Shown here piece after piece: positions 28,024 through 37,590 of a stretch of 64,000 nt of DNA (position 1 is its first letter; every line of letters starts with the position of its first letter). The notes beneath the pieces are model-generated. The model was not told the DNA's origin. It made no database searches and saw only the letters and a list, made by a program, of their open reading frames with translations. A program made the position numbers and the translations under genes. Origin of the DNA: Polyangium jinanense (GTDB taxonomy: Bacteria; Myxococcota; Polyangia; Polyangiales; Polyangiaceae); the NCBI RefSeq assembly GCF_028435365.1, contig NZ_JAGTJJ010000009.1, positions 167,061-231,060 on the forward strand, written 5' to 3'.

Positions 28024-30273
28024 TCAGGGTTCGTCGTCGTCGATGGTGAGCAAATATCGCTCGAGGTCGTCGAGACCCGCGTCGTCGAGGTGGCTCGTTT
28101 TGCCGTGCTGATCCGTGGCATTGCGATCCCGGAGCACGGCGCGGAGCGTGGGGGCAGAGCCGTCGTGCAGATAAGGCGCGCTCTTCCAGAGCCCGCGCAG
28201 CGTCGGTGTATCGAGCCCGGGGAGCGGGCTCCCGAGCCTCGATCCGGAGCCTGGCCCGAGCGTCCCGACGTCGTGGAGCACGTAGTTCTTGTCGGCCTTG
28301 AGCGCGCTGTCCGTGAAATGGGGCGGCGCGTGGCACGTCGAGCAGCCTGCCTCGGCCGAGAAGAAGATGTCCTTGCCCTTCTGGCGCGAGGCCAGAGCGG
28401 CGGGATCGTTCGAGCGGTACGGGCTCTTGCCGAACGAGCCAAGTGAGGCGACGTAGGTGGCGAGCGCGTCGAGCTCCGAGGACAAACCTTCTTTCGGTGC
28501 GCCGAGCGTCTGATCGATCATCCCCGAATGGAAGACGTCGTCCGGCAAGAATCCCGCTCCGCCCATGGGGCCGCGGATGTCGTGCTCGAAGTCCTGCACC
28601 TCGTCGAAATTGGCGCTCCAGTGCAGCGGCCCGTGCGCCGTGCCCGCCCGCCCTGCGAGCGGAATCGTATTGCGCAGGCCCTCGCCTCGCTGCGTGAAAT
28701 CCCAGACGAGATGGTCCCCTTCCCCGTCGAGGTGGCACGAGGCGCAGGACATGTAGCTCGTGCGGCTCATGCGGGGATCGCGACTGCTGTAGAAAATACG
28801 TTTGCCCCGTAAAACCTCGTCGGACAGCGGCTCGACGGTCGCGGTGGCGACCTGGCCGAGCGGAACGGGCGGGCTCGACAGATCGCTGACGTCGTAGACG
28901 CGCACCTCGCGCGAGAGTGACGCGTGCACCCAGAGCGTCTTTCCGTCTTCGCTCAGGGCGAGACCGTCGGGCGCGTGGCCCACGTCGTCGATCGAGCCGG
29001 CGACGTCGAAGCTCACGGCGTCGCGCACCTCGACGCGCTCGGCGCCCTGGATCGCCACGTAGATCACGTCGCCCTCGGGGGAAAAGACGGCCGCCGAGGC
29101 GAAATCGAGATCGTCGAACGCATACCGCCCGGCTTTGCGCTCGAACGGTTTTTCCGTGGGCCCGCCGAGCTCGATCTCGGTGAGGATCGCGCGCGCGGTC
29201 GTCTCGAAGCTCAGCGGTTTGCCCGTCCGGTACAATCCCGTCACGGTGTTCGCGCGGAGCGAGGGGACGATGGCGCGGCCACCGTCGGGCGAGGGGACGA
29301 CCTGGTTCAAGAAGCTCGGTACGCCGCTGTTGTTCGTGTCGCTGTCGAGCCCGACGTCGGGCGGGAGAAGGAGCGGCTCGCCCACCGCGAGCGCCGCCGG
29401 GTTCGTCGCGTCGATCACGGCCACGTTCGCGCCGTCGGCTGTCGCGCGCCAGCGCGTGACGAGCACCGTCCCGTCCGCGATGGCCGCGACGCCGCGTACG
29501 TCCGGAAAAACGGAAACCCTCGACAGGATCTGGTTCCCCTCGGCGCGGACGGCGGCGAGCTCGCCCGTGCCCGAGAGCGTCACGAAAAACGTGCCCTCGC
29601 TGCGCGGATCGGCGACGACGCCGAACGGCGCGCTGCCCGGACCGAATTCGACCTTTCCGCTCGTTTCTTGCTTGTCGAGGTCGAAAAACACGACCGTGCC
29701 GTCGCCCTGGCAAGCCGCCGCGAGGGTCGCGCCCGAGATCGCGAGCGTGCGTGGCGCGTCGCAATGCACGAGCGGCTGAGGGGCGGAGGCCGGCAGCTCC
29801 TTGTCGAGCCGCGCCACGTGATCGTGATCTGTATTCGCGACCCAGAGGTGGCTGTGCTTGGTGTCGTGGACGATCGTGCTCGACGTGTTCGGCCGGATCG
29901 CCATGGGCTTCGGCACCACGGCCACGCCACGGGTGACGACGAGCTTCTGCCCCGCGTAGATCGCGGTCGCGCCGAGGAGGCGACGGCCGGGCTGCGTATA
30001 GACGTGACAAACCTTGGTAAACAGGGTGGCCGGGGGAATGGCCGTCCCGTCGCCGAGGTTCCAAGCGACCTCGGCCGTCGGGCCGCCCGTGACCGTGAGC
30101 GAAAAACAGGTGTTGTCGCCGACGTAGGCGACCGCAGGACCCTCGATCGGGCTCAGCGCGAACGGCTCGGGCGACGGCGGTTTTTGCGAGCCCTCGTCAC
30201 CGCAGGACGCGAGGGCGGCCCCGACGAGCGCGATCCCGAGGGGAACGGCGGCGCGCGCGCGTGTCGTTCTCAT
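28024..30273 (-). CDS. Di-heme cytochrome c lipoprotein with PKD-like and beta-propeller regions
   Basis: A 749-residue lipoprotein (lipobox ALASC, Cys24). A PKD-like domain (EVAWNLGDGTAIPPATLFTK, then CHVYTQPGRR) is followed by a large beta-propeller of YncE type (for example HLWVANTDHDHVARLDKELP and VIYVAIQGAERVEVRDAVSF). The C-terminus has two CxxCH heme sites, CASCH at about residue 510 and CSTCH at about 644, in the context of bacterial di-heme cytochrome c peroxidase/MauG-like proteins. It should be an exported redox protein. The upstream lipoprotein gene overlaps its start by 4 bases, so the two are a coupled pair. Confidence 0.85.
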   Translation of the reverse strand: MRTTRARAAVPLGIALVGAALASCGDEGSQKPPSPEPFALSPIEGPAVAYVGDNTCFSLTVTGGPTAEVAWNLGDGTAIPPATLFTKVCHVYTQPGRRLLGATAIYAGQKLVVTRGVAVVPKPMAIRPNTSSTIVHDTKHSHLWVANTDHDHVARLDKELPASAPQPLVHCDAPRTLAISGATLAAACQGDGTVVFFDLDKQETSGKVEFGPGSAPFGVVADPRSEGTFFVTLSGTGELAAVRAEGNQILSRVSVFPDVRGVAAIADGTVLVTRWRATADGANVAVIDATNPAALAVGEPLLLPPDVGLDSDTNNSGVPSFLNQVVPSPDGGRAIVPSLRANTVTGLYRTGKPLSFETTARAILTEIELGGPTEKPFERKAGRYAFDDLDFASAAVFSPEGDVIYVAIQGAERVEVRDAVSFDVAGSIDDVGHAPDGLALSEDGKTLWVHASLSREVRVYDVSDLSSPPVPLGQVATATVEPLSDEVLRGKRIFYSSRDPRMSRTSYMSCASCHLDGEGDHLVWDFTQRGEGLRNTIPLAGRAGTAHGPLHWSANFDEVQDFEHDIRGPMGGAGFLPDDVFHSGMIDQTLGAPKEGLSSELDALATYVASLGSFGKSPYRSNDPAALASRQKGKDIFFSAEAGCSTCHAPPHFTDSALKADKNYVLHDVGTLGPGSGSRLGSPLPGLDTPTLRGLWKSAPYLHDGSAPTLRAVLRDRNATDQHGKTSHLDDAGLDDLERYLLTIDDDEP

Positions 30274-31856
30274 TCTTCCTCCTCCTCCGAGTAGGGCGGG
30301 GGCGGCGGCGGGAGGAAGCAGGGGCCGGTCTTGAACGTCGAGCGGAACTCGGTCGCCGTGGGATTGCCGTTGAAATCGACGACGCCGCCGGCGGGCACGA
30401 CGACCTCGTATTCGGTGTCGGGTTCGAGCGGCGAGGCGGGCCAGAAATTCACGATGCCCTCCTGCCCCGAATACTGGCCCTTGATGGGCTCGTTCGTGCC
30501 GACCTTGCGGACGATGAACGAGCCCTCCCAGAGCGAGCCGAGATCGACGAACTCACCAAACGTGAGGCCGATGCGCGTCGTGAGCGGCTGCGCCGTGGCG
30601 CCGTCGCGCGGGTTCACCATGGTCACCTCGGGCCCGCGCGAATCGGGGGTTTCGAGGAACGGCGCGACGGCGCTGCCGTGGTCCTCCTCGGCCTTGTCGT
30701 CGACGCTCAAGACGACGACGTTGCCGATGGGGATGATCGTGTCGAGGTCACCCGTGAGGTTGAAGCGGCGGAGCAGCGTGGGCTTCGTCGGATCGGAGAC
30801 GTCGACCGCCTCGGCGAAATGGCTCTCGCCGACGAACGCCACGTTTTCCTTGAGGAAGACGTACCCGCCGTTTCCGTCGGGCGCGTGGTAATCGCCGAGG
30901 TATTTCGGCGCCTCGGGGTTTCCGATGTCGTAGATGATGACGCCGCCGCCGCCGGATTTGCGGGCGTACCAGGTCTTGTCGCCGTTCAAATGGGCGTGAT
31001 AGGCCTCCTGCCGGATGCCCGCGCCGTCCTCTATCTCGAACGTGCCGCCGGGGATGGGCGTGGGCCGCGCGGGATCGCCGATGTCGAGCAGCGCGGTGCG
31101 TGATCCTTCGGCAGCCATGACCGCGAGCAGGTTGCCCACGGCGAAGATGGCGCCGGCACGCAGCGGCGGGTCGAACTTCAATTTTGTAATGGGAATCGGT
31201 TTGGCCGGGTCGGTCGCGTCGACGACGAAGATGCCATTGTCGGCCGCGGCGACGTAGACGTATGGGGCTTGCCAGAAGACCGAGAGGACGACGCGCGCGT
31301 ACGCGTCGGGCCAGAAGACGCCGCGGAACGTGAGATCACTCGTGACCGTGGGCGCCTCGGGATTCGCGAGATCCCAGAATTGAATGCCGTTCACGCCATT
31401 GACGACGGCCTTCCAGCCGTTCATCCGGGCAAACCCGGCCGCGTGGGTTTCGCGCATGAGCGGCGAGAAACTCGTGCCGACTTGCGTGGGCGTGCAGGGG
31501 TCGTCGAAGCGATACGTGGACAGGCCGCCGCCGCCCCACTCGGGCGCCCACGGCATGACGAGGTGACCGTCGAGCATGGTGACGGTGTTGTGGTGATCCG
31601 TATCGTCCTCGGGGCCGCCGTCGAGGAATGCGCAATTCACCCCGAGGACGTCCGTCGAATACGTCTGCGCCGGGCCGCCCGGCCCTTTCCAGGAAAGCGG
31701 GCTCGCCGGGCTCGCGGGGAGCGGGGTCGTGGCAGGCGCCGCGCAGACGAGCCCGTCGGGCTCGACCGGCTCGGACCCGCCACATCCGGCGAGCGCGATC
31801 ACGCCGAGCACGGGCAGGACGCGGCGGGACCATTCGATGACATCGTATTTTTGCAT
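30270..31856 (-). CDS. LVIVD-repeat lipoprotein with C-terminal Ig-like domain
   Basis: A 528-residue lipoprotein (lipobox ALAGC, Cys25). The central part is a beta-propeller made of LVIVD-type repeats (PYVYVAAADNGIFVVDATDP, RTALLDIGDPARP, GGVIIYDIGNPEAP). The C-terminus is a bacterial Ig-like domain (VTMVNPRDGATAQPLTTRIG, then PLEPDTEYEVVVPAGGVVDF) of the type often found in cell-surface proteins. No catalytic site is visible. Its stop overlaps the ATG of the di-heme cytochrome gene (ATGA), so the proteins are made together and probably form a surface complex. Pairing of this kind is also seen as an adhesion/redox arrangement in other delta-type proteobacteria, but the role here is inferred. 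Confidence 0.82.
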   Translation of the reverse strand: MQKYDVIEWSRRVLPVLGVIALAGCGGSEPVEPDGLVCAAPATTPLPASPASPLSWKGPGGPAQTYSTDVLGVNCAFLDGGPEDDTDHHNTVTMLDGHLVMPWAPEWGGGGLSTYRFDDPCTPTQVGTSFSPLMRETHAAGFARMNGWKAVVNGVNGIQFWDLANPEAPTVTSDLTFRGVFWPDAYARVVLSVFWQAPYVYVAAADNGIFVVDATDPAKPIPITKLKFDPPLRAGAIFAVGNLLAVMAAEGSRTALLDIGDPARPTPIPGGTFEIEDGAGIRQEAYHAHLNGDKTWYARKSGGGGVIIYDIGNPEAPKYLGDYHAPDGNGGYVFLKENVAFVGESHFAEAVDVSDPTKPTLLRRFNLTGDLDTIIPIGNVVVLSVDDKAEEDHGSAVAPFLETPDSRGPEVTMVNPRDGATAQPLTTRIGLTFGEFVDLGSLWEGSFIVRKVGTNEPIKGQYSGQEGIVNFWPASPLEPDTEYEVVVPAGGVVDFNGNPTATEFRSTFKTGPCFLPPPPPPYSEEEEE

Positions 31857-31919
31857 GCCTCTGCCTCCGAAGCTCCCCCGCGGAGAACATCGGAATGGGC
31901 AGGAGGCGTCAATGAGGGA

Positions 31920-33512
31920 TCAGCGCCTACGTGGCGGGGCCGCACTCCGCGCCACTTCGCGCGAGAAGATCGCCGCGCGCAGGGTGCGTTTCGTGACGAA
32001 GCCGGAGAGGTCGATGCCGAGCTCGACGATGGTCTGGGCGACGGCGGGCCGGATGCCGCTGATGACCGCGTCGGCGCCGAGCAACCGAATGGCGCGCACG
32101 ATGCTCATCAGGTGATCGGCGGTGTGGGTCTCGATCGTCTCGAGGCCCGTGAGGTCGAGAACGACGCTCGCGACCTGCCGCTCGACGATGGCCGCGAGCA
32201 GGCGGTGCATGATCTCCTCGGCGCGGGTCTGCGTCATCCCGCCGACGATGGGGACGGCGAGCACGCCCGCGGCCACCTCAAGCAGCGGCGCGGAGAGCGT
32301 GAGGATCTCCTGGTGCTGGGCCTCGATGATGGCGAGCTTCTGGTCGAGCTCGTCGACGAGCGCGGCCTTGGCCTCGGCCTGGCGGAAGGCCTCGACGGCG
32401 CGCCGCTCGACCTCCGTCGCGGCCTCTTCGAGCTTGCGCTGGGTCTCGAGGCGCGTGGTGATGTCGACGCTGCAGCCGAGCACGTTCACCTCGCCGTTCG
32501 GCCGGACGAGCGGGCGCCTCGTCGTCTGGTACCAGCGCTCTTCGCCCGTGTGCCAGTGTACGAGCTCCTCGACCATGCGCTCTTCGAGCGTGCCGAGGAC
32601 CTGATGGTCGATGCCCAGGAAGGTATCCGCCCGCCTGCGCTCGTTGAGGTCGCGCTCGTGCTGGCCGACGACCTCGTCGACCGTCTTGCCGAAGATGTCG
32701 GCGAAGGCCTTGTTCGCGAGCAGGAAGGTGCCGCAGTCGTCCTTCACGAAGATCAGGTTCGGATCGCTGTCGATGACCTGACGGATGAAGTCCTGCTGCT
32801 CGCGCAGATCCCGCTCGGCGCGGAGCTGCTCGGTGACGTCCTGGCCCACGCAGAGGACCAGGCGCTCCTCGGGCCCCTCGCCCTCGACGGGGATGAGGTG
32901 GAAGAACATCGAGCGCGTGCCGAGCGCGGTGGGCACGTCGCTCGTGATGATCTCCTCGGTGCCGGTGGCGAGGACCCGCGCTTCGACCTCGCGCACGAAG
33001 TCAGCGTCGGCCGGGTCGATCAAAAGCGCGCGCGTGCCGCTCTCGCGTTCCTCCTTGGCGGCGGCGCCGAGCAAGCGAGCGCGTGTCTCGTTGGAGAAGA
33101 TGCTCCGGCCCTCGGCGTCGACGAGCGAGACCGTCACGGGCAGGCGATCGAGGATGCGGCGCAGGAGCGTCGCGGGGATCCGGTCGTCGCGCGAACGCGG
33201 CGCGGATTCGCGTGCGGGTAGGACGACGGCGCGCGCGTGCACGAGCGCGGCGCGGGAATCGCCGTCGGGCACGGGCACGATCGTCACGACGTGCGGCGTG
33301 GGGCGAGTTTCGAGCGTGACCTCGGCGCGCGGGGTTTCACCCGAGAGAACCTTCGCGAGGGCGGCGGCGAGGGAGGGCTCGGTGAGCGGGGAATCGGGGA
33401 ACGTCGTGGTCCAGGCCGCGTTGGCCTTCTGGACCAAGAGGGCTCGGTCGACGATGGCGATCGGCTCGGGGAAGACGCCGAGCGCGGCATCGGAGAGGCG
33501 ACCGTCGTTCAT
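31920..33512 (-). CDS. Multi-PAS STAS-domain regulator (RsbR-like)
   Basis: A 530-residue protein with no membrane segment. Three PAS-like regions are visible: about 10-100; about 140-250 (PVTVSLVDAEGRSIFSNETR); and about 265-385 (DPNLIFVKDDCGTFLLANKA), which ends in the PAC-like WYQTTRRPLVRPNGEVNVLG. A coiled coil leads to an RsbR-type STAS domain (about 415-525: SAPLLEVAAGVLAVPIVGGM). The phosphoacceptor position is kept as Thr462 in LETIETHTADHL, unlike the second STAS protein in the window. It is probably a stressosome-type sensor. Cofactors of the PAS domains cannot be judged. The start at 33512 gives a natural N-terminus just ahead of the first PAS domain. Confidence 0.88.
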   Translation of the reverse strand: MNDGRLSDAALGVFPEPIAIVDRALLVQKANAAWTTTFPDSPLTEPSLAAALAKVLSGETPRAEVTLETRPTPHVVTIVPVPDGDSRAALVHARAVVLPARESAPRSRDDRIPATLLRRILDRLPVTVSLVDAEGRSIFSNETRARLLGAAAKEERESGTRALLIDPADADFVREVEARVLATGTEEIITSDVPTALGTRSMFFHLIPVEGEGPEERLVLCVGQDVTEQLRAERDLREQQDFIRQVIDSDPNLIFVKDDCGTFLLANKAFADIFGKTVDEVVGQHERDLNERRRADTFLGIDHQVLGTLEERMVEELVHWHTGEERWYQTTRRPLVRPNGEVNVLGCSVDITTRLETQRKLEEAATEVERRAVEAFRQAEAKAALVDELDQKLAIIEAQHQEILTLSAPLLEVAAGVLAVPIVGGMTQTRAEEIMHRLLAAIVERQVASVVLDLTGLETIETHTADHLMSIVRAIRLLGADAVISGIRPAVAQTIVELGIDLSGFVTKRTLRAAIFSREVARSAAPPRRR

Positions 33513-33686
33513 GGCTCCATGGCGCGAACGTGCATGACGTCGACGAGCTCGCTGCGTGTCCCCCGCTGGCCGCACGCGATGGTTGGAGGAAGGGGTCCCC
33601 GCGACACAGCGTGCGCCGCGCGCGTTGATGATCGCCCTCGCGGGCAAGGAAGGTCAAGCATGATGGAGGATTGAAGACGCGGCAAC

Positions 33687-34361
33687 TCAGGAGCGAGCAA
33701 CCGAGCCCAAGAACGGCGCGAGGAAGGATTCCGACGCGGAGAGGATGTGAGGGAGCGATGCAATGAGCTCGTGCCCATCGTCGAGCTCGTGCAGCGTGAC
33801 GTGACGGCGTCCTTCAGCGAAATCGCGCGAGCGATCGATCGAGACGACGTCGTCGCGTGTGCCGTGAAGAACCAGCGTCGGGACGCGCACGTCGGGGAGC
33901 ACGCCGTCGTTGCCGTCCACCGCTTCGAGGTCCTGGAAAAACCCGTAGTCGACGCGGGCTTTGCCGCCCGTCGTGAGATCGTCGACCGAAAGGAATCCCG
34001 TCTCGGCCCAGCGCGCCATGCCCTCTTCGCCGAGGCGCGCACGCCAGCGTCGCGAGAGGTCGAAGGCGGGCGCGAGGAGCACGAGGGCCGCGACACGCGC
34101 GTCCATCTCGGCCACGCGACTCGCGACGAGGCCGCCGAGGCTCGAACCGAAGAGGACGGCGCGATCCCGTTCGCCGCCGATGCGGCGACGAACCTCGGCG
34201 ACCATCGCGGAGACGCGCAAGTGCTCGAACGAGGGCAAACGCAGATCGAGGCAGTCGATCTCGACGCCGCGGCGGCCGTAGTGTTCGGCGACGGCGACGC
34301 CCTTCTTGGAGCGGGGACCGGAGGCGAAGCCGTGGAGATAGAGAAAACGTGGACTCGTCAC
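33687..34361 (-). CDS. Alpha/beta hydrolase (YqiA/UPF0227-like esterase)
   Basis: About 224 residues starting at GTG. It opens with the typical small-esterase strand PRFLYLHGFASGPRSKKG. The nucleophile elbow is LFGSSLGGLVAS. The later motifs VLHGTRDDVVS (acid) and LDDGHEL (His) complete a Ser-Asp-His triad. The substrate is unknown; an ester or thioester is likely. The GTG start overlaps the TGA stop of the amidase gene (GTGA), indicating translational coupling between two hydrolytic enzymes. A much longer in-frame reading upstream would run through the amidase gene and was rejected. Confidence 0.83.
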   Translation of the reverse strand: MTSPRFLYLHGFASGPRSKKGVAVAEHYGRRGVEIDCLDLRLPSFEHLRVSAMVAEVRRRIGGERDRAVLFGSSLGGLVASRVAEMDARVAALVLLAPAFDLSRRWRARLGEEGMARWAETGFLSVDDLTTGGKARVDYGFFQDLEAVDGNDGVLPDVRVPTLVLHGTRDDVVSIDRSRDFAEGRRHVTLHELDDGHELIASLPHILSASESFLAPFLGSVARS

Positions 34362-35824
34362 GGTGCGATCGTAGCGCGGCTCTGGCCTCGCGTCTTTCGA
34401 CGCGCCTTCGTCCAGCCGCCGAGGTCTTCTTCGAGCGCACGCGCGACGGCGATGGTGAGCGCATCCGCATTGCGCCTCCCTGCGACCTGCACGCCGAGGG
34501 GCAAGCCGATCTCGTCGAAGCCCGCGGGCACCTGCGTGACCGGGAACGCGAGCACGTTGAAGACGGCCGTGCAGACGAAGTCGAGCGGCGTGAGCAACGG
34601 CTCCCAGTGGCGCGGTGCCGAGCGTGTGTACGTCGGGTGCAGGATCACGCCGCGCGGGCCGAGCTCGGCTTCGAGCTCCTCGCGCAGGCGTTTGCCCGCG
34701 GTGGACCACGTCGCGATCGGCGCGGGCACGCTTTTCAGGAGCGCCTCGATGCCCGCGACGAGGAGGGCCTGCACCGTGTGCGGCGCGGAGGGGAACGGCG
34801 CGCGGAGGAGCTCGCGCGCGATGCGGATCGGACGACCGTTGCCGAGGACCTCGCCGTACGTCAGCGCGCCGGCCTCTTCCTCCATCATCGCGGTCCAGAT
34901 GAAGAGCGCTTTTTCGAGCCCGCGCGTGCGGAGCTCTGCGATACGCGCGCCGCGGGCTTCGAGCGCCGCGGCCGCGCGCCGCACGGCCTGCCGCTTGCTC
35001 GGGCGGATGCGCGCCGCGCCCGTCGTTTCGAGCGGGTACACGGTGACGTCGCGGAGATCGATCGTGTCGGGTTGCTCTTCGAGGGTTCGCTCGGCCATGA
35101 GCCCGAGCAGCGGCCAGAGGTCCTCGGCACGGCGGGTCATGGGGCCCGTGCAGAGGAACGTGTCGAGCGCGCCGGGCACGTCAGGCCAGTAGCCCTGGTT
35201 CGAGACGAGGCCACCCGTGGGCTTGTGGCCGAACACGCCGCACATCGCGGCGGGGATGCGGATCGAGCCGGCGATGTCGGAGCCGATGCCGAACGGAGAC
35301 GCGCCGGCCGCGAGGATCGCGGCCTCGCCGCCGCTCGATCCGCCGGGGATGCGCGCGAGATCCCAGGGGTTGTTCGTGCGGCCGTAGACGCGGTTGTCGG
35401 TCTCGAGCCAGAGTCCGCCTTCGGGCATGTTCGTCACGCCGAGGACGACGGCGCCGGCCTCGCGCACGCGGCGCACGACGCGCGCATCCTGCTCGGCGCG
35501 CAGGTGCTTGCGGGCGAAAACGCCTGCGGTGTGCGGCATGCCAAGGACGGCGATGCCTTCCTTCACGGTGCAAGGCACGCCGAAGAGCGGCGGCAATGGC
35601 TCGCCCGCGCGGTTTCGCGCGAGTTTGTCCGCGGCTCCCCTCGCCTCCCGCCGCGCGTGCTCGAACCGATCGGCGACGACGGCGTTGAGGGCGGGATTCT
35701 CCGCTTCGATGCGCGTGATGTAGAGGTCGACGAGATCGACCGGTGAAAGCTTCCCTTCGCGAATGAGGGACGCGAGCTTCTGGGCGGAGGCGGAGAGCAG
35801 CTCGTCGGAACCGGCGAACGACAT
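34358..35824 (-). CDS. Amidase-signature family amidase
   Basis: A 488-residue enzyme with the amidase signature. The catalytic Lys88 lies in PCTVKEG, the Ser-cisSer pair is in RIPGGSSGGEAAI (Ser163/Ser164), and the nucleophile Ser187 is in GSDIAGSIRIPA. The family hydrolyses carboxamides and also includes fatty acid amide hydrolases and GatA. No gatB or gatC neighbours are present, so this is not the tRNA amidotransferase subunit. Its start is 141 bases from the preferred recQ start on the other strand. Confidence 0.9.
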   Translation of the reverse strand: MSFAGSDELLSASAQKLASLIREGKLSPVDLVDLYITRIEAENPALNAVVADRFEHARREARGAADKLARNRAGEPLPPLFGVPCTVKEGIAVLGMPHTAGVFARKHLRAEQDARVVRRVREAGAVVLGVTNMPEGGLWLETDNRVYGRTNNPWDLARIPGGSSGGEAAILAAGASPFGIGSDIAGSIRIPAAMCGVFGHKPTGGLVSNQGYWPDVPGALDTFLCTGPMTRRAEDLWPLLGLMAERTLEEQPDTIDLRDVTVYPLETTGAARIRPSKRQAVRRAAAALEARGARIAELRTRGLEKALFIWTAMMEEEAGALTYGEVLGNGRPIRIARELLRAPFPSAPHTVQALLVAGIEALLKSVPAPIATWSTAGKRLREELEAELGPRGVILHPTYTRSAPRHWEPLLTPLDFVCTAVFNVLAFPVTQVPAGFDEIGLPLGVQVAGRRNADALTIAVARALEEDLGGWTKARRKTRGQSRATIAP

Positions 35825-35965
35825 GGAGGCGAGATTCTAGAGCACATGGTGGCCGCCAGGGTCCGCCATGGCGGCGTCGCCTCTTCGGCGCGCGATCTTC
35901 GGGACGAACCCCGACGGATCCAGGGTGATTTCGCGCGGCACGGCGCTCGCTTCGGGACGGCGCTC

Positions 35966-37570
35966 GTGAACGCCAAAGCACCCCTGCCCGATCTCGATGC
36001 CCTGCTCGCGGCCCACTTCGGCTTCGCGGAGCTCCGGCCCTTCCAGCGCGAGGCGATCGACGCGCTCCTCGCCGAAAACGCGGGCGGCCGCGTGCTGCTC
36101 GTCGCGCCGACCGGAGGCGGCAAATCGCTCTGTTATCAGCTCCCCGCGCTCGCGCTCCGCGGCACCGCGCTCGTGGTCTCGCCGCTCGTAGCGCTCATGG
36201 AGGATCAGGTCCGCGGCCTCGAAGCGCGCGGGATCCCAGCGACGTTTTTCGCGTCGACCCTCGCGGCCGAGGAGAACGGTCGTCGCCTCGCCGCGCTCCG
36301 CAGAGGGGCCTTCAAGCTCGTGTACGCCGCGCCTGAGCGGCTCGGGCACGCGGGGCTCGCGGCGGCGCTCGCCGCAGCGGGGACGTCGCTCGTGGCCATC
36401 GACGAGGCGCATTGCATCGTGCAGTGGGGCCACGACTTCCGGCCCGATTACCTGCGCATCGGCGAGGCGCTCGCCCAGCGCGGGAAGGCCCGCATGATCG
36501 CGTGCACGGCGACGGCGACGCGGGCCGCGCGCGGGGAGATCATGCGGCGGCTCGGCTGGGATCCGCGCAAGGTCGTCACCGTGCTGCGGGGGTTTTTCCG
36601 ACCGAACCTCGCGCTCCGCGTGGTGCGGGTGCGGACGCCGCGCGAGGTCCTCGCGGAGGTGCGGCGCGCGCTCGCCGAGGCGCTCTCCGGGCCGGGCGCG
36701 GGCATCGTGTACACGGCGACGCGCAAGTCGGCCGAGGCGCTCGCGGCGGCGCTGCGCGCGGATGGATGGGACGCACCCGTCTACCATGGAGGGACGGCCG
36801 CGCCGGAGCGTGCACGGATTTCCGCGGCGTTCGCGGCCCACGAGACACGCGTGCTCGTCGCGACGAACGCGTTTGGCATGGGTGTGGATCGTCCCGACGT
36901 ACGGATCGTCGTGCACGCGGAGACGCCTGGATCGCTGGAGGCGTATTACCAGGAAGTCGGGCGCGCGGGGCGCGACGGGCACGATGCGCGCGGGGTGCTG
37001 ATCGTCACGCCGAAAGATCTCGCGCTCCGGCGAAGACTCTGCCGCCTCGGCCCCGACGGCGCGCCCGCGCCGCGCGCGGAAGCATCTCGCGCGCTCGGGC
37101 GCCTCGCGGAGCTCGTGCGGTACATCGACGGCAAGAGTTGTCGCCACCGGATCCTGCTCCGGCATTTCGGCGACGATCCACGCGTGATCGACGGTGGTTG
37201 CGGGCGCTGCGACGTCTGCGTCGAGGCCGAGCCTCCCGACACGGTGCGGGATCCGCCGCGCTTCGAGGACGAACCCGAGCCTCCGCCGACAAACCCCGAC
37301 ACGCCCACGAAGCCGCCGCCCCCCGCGGCGCCCACGGGCGTGCCTCCGGAGCTCTTCGAGGCCCTGCGCCGCTACCGGCGGGCACGCGCGCTCGCGCTCG
37401 GCGTCCCCGCGTACGTGGTCGCGCCGAACCGCGCCCTCGTGGAGATGGCGATGCTGCGGCCGGCCTCGGCCGACGAGCTGCTCGGCATCCGGGGCATGGG
37501 AAAGGGCCGGGTCGCGGCGCATGGACAGGGGTTTTTGCGGGTGATCGGCGGGGAGGCCGTCGAGGCGTGA
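35966..37570 (+). CDS. recQ: RecQ-family ATP-dependent DNA helicase
   Basis: About 534 residues. SF2 helicase motifs are clear: FGFAELRPFQREAIDALL (motif 0), APTGGGKSLCYQLP (Walker A), IDEAHCIVQWGHDFRPDY (DEAH box and aromatic-rich loop), TATATRAA, NAFGMGVDRPDVR and YYQEVGRAGRDGH. The RecQ zinc-binding domain has cysteines in CRHRILLRHF and CGRCDVC. A Pro-rich linker leads to an HRDC domain (LRPASADELLGIRGMGKGRV). RecQ unwinds DNA in repair and recombination. The GTG at 35966 is preferred because the helicase domain starts just after it. An ATG at 35846 would add 40 residues without RecQ similarity and leave only 21 bases before the divergent amidase. Confidence 0.9.
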   Translation: MNAKAPLPDLDALLAAHFGFAELRPFQREAIDALLAENAGGRVLLVAPTGGGKSLCYQLPALALRGTALVVSPLVALMEDQVRGLEARGIPATFFASTLAAEENGRRLAALRRGAFKLVYAAPERLGHAGLAAALAAAGTSLVAIDEAHCIVQWGHDFRPDYLRIGEALAQRGKARMIACTATATRAARGEIMRRLGWDPRKVVTVLRGFFRPNLALRVVRVRTPREVLAEVRRALAEALSGPGAGIVYTATRKSAEALAAALRADGWDAPVYHGGTAAPERARISAAFAAHETRVLVATNAFGMGVDRPDVRIVVHAETPGSLEAYYQEVGRAGRDGHDARGVLIVTPKDLALRRRLCRLGPDGAPAPRAEASRALGRLAELVRYIDGKSCRHRILLRHFGDDPRVIDGGCGRCDVCVEAEPPDTVRDPPRFEDEPEPPPTNPDTPTKPPPPAAPTGVPPELFEALRRYRRARALALGVPAYVVAPNRALVEMAMLRPASADELLGIRGMGKGRVAAHGQGFLRVIGGEAVEA

Positions 37571-37590
37571 GCTCGCGCGTCGGGCTTCGG

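Noticed and set aside
35846..35965. N-terminal extension of RecQ from the ATG at 35846
   Set aside because: The 40 extra residues show no helicase similarity and would place the start 21 bases from the divergent amidase. The GTG at 35966 is preferred, though this is not certain.
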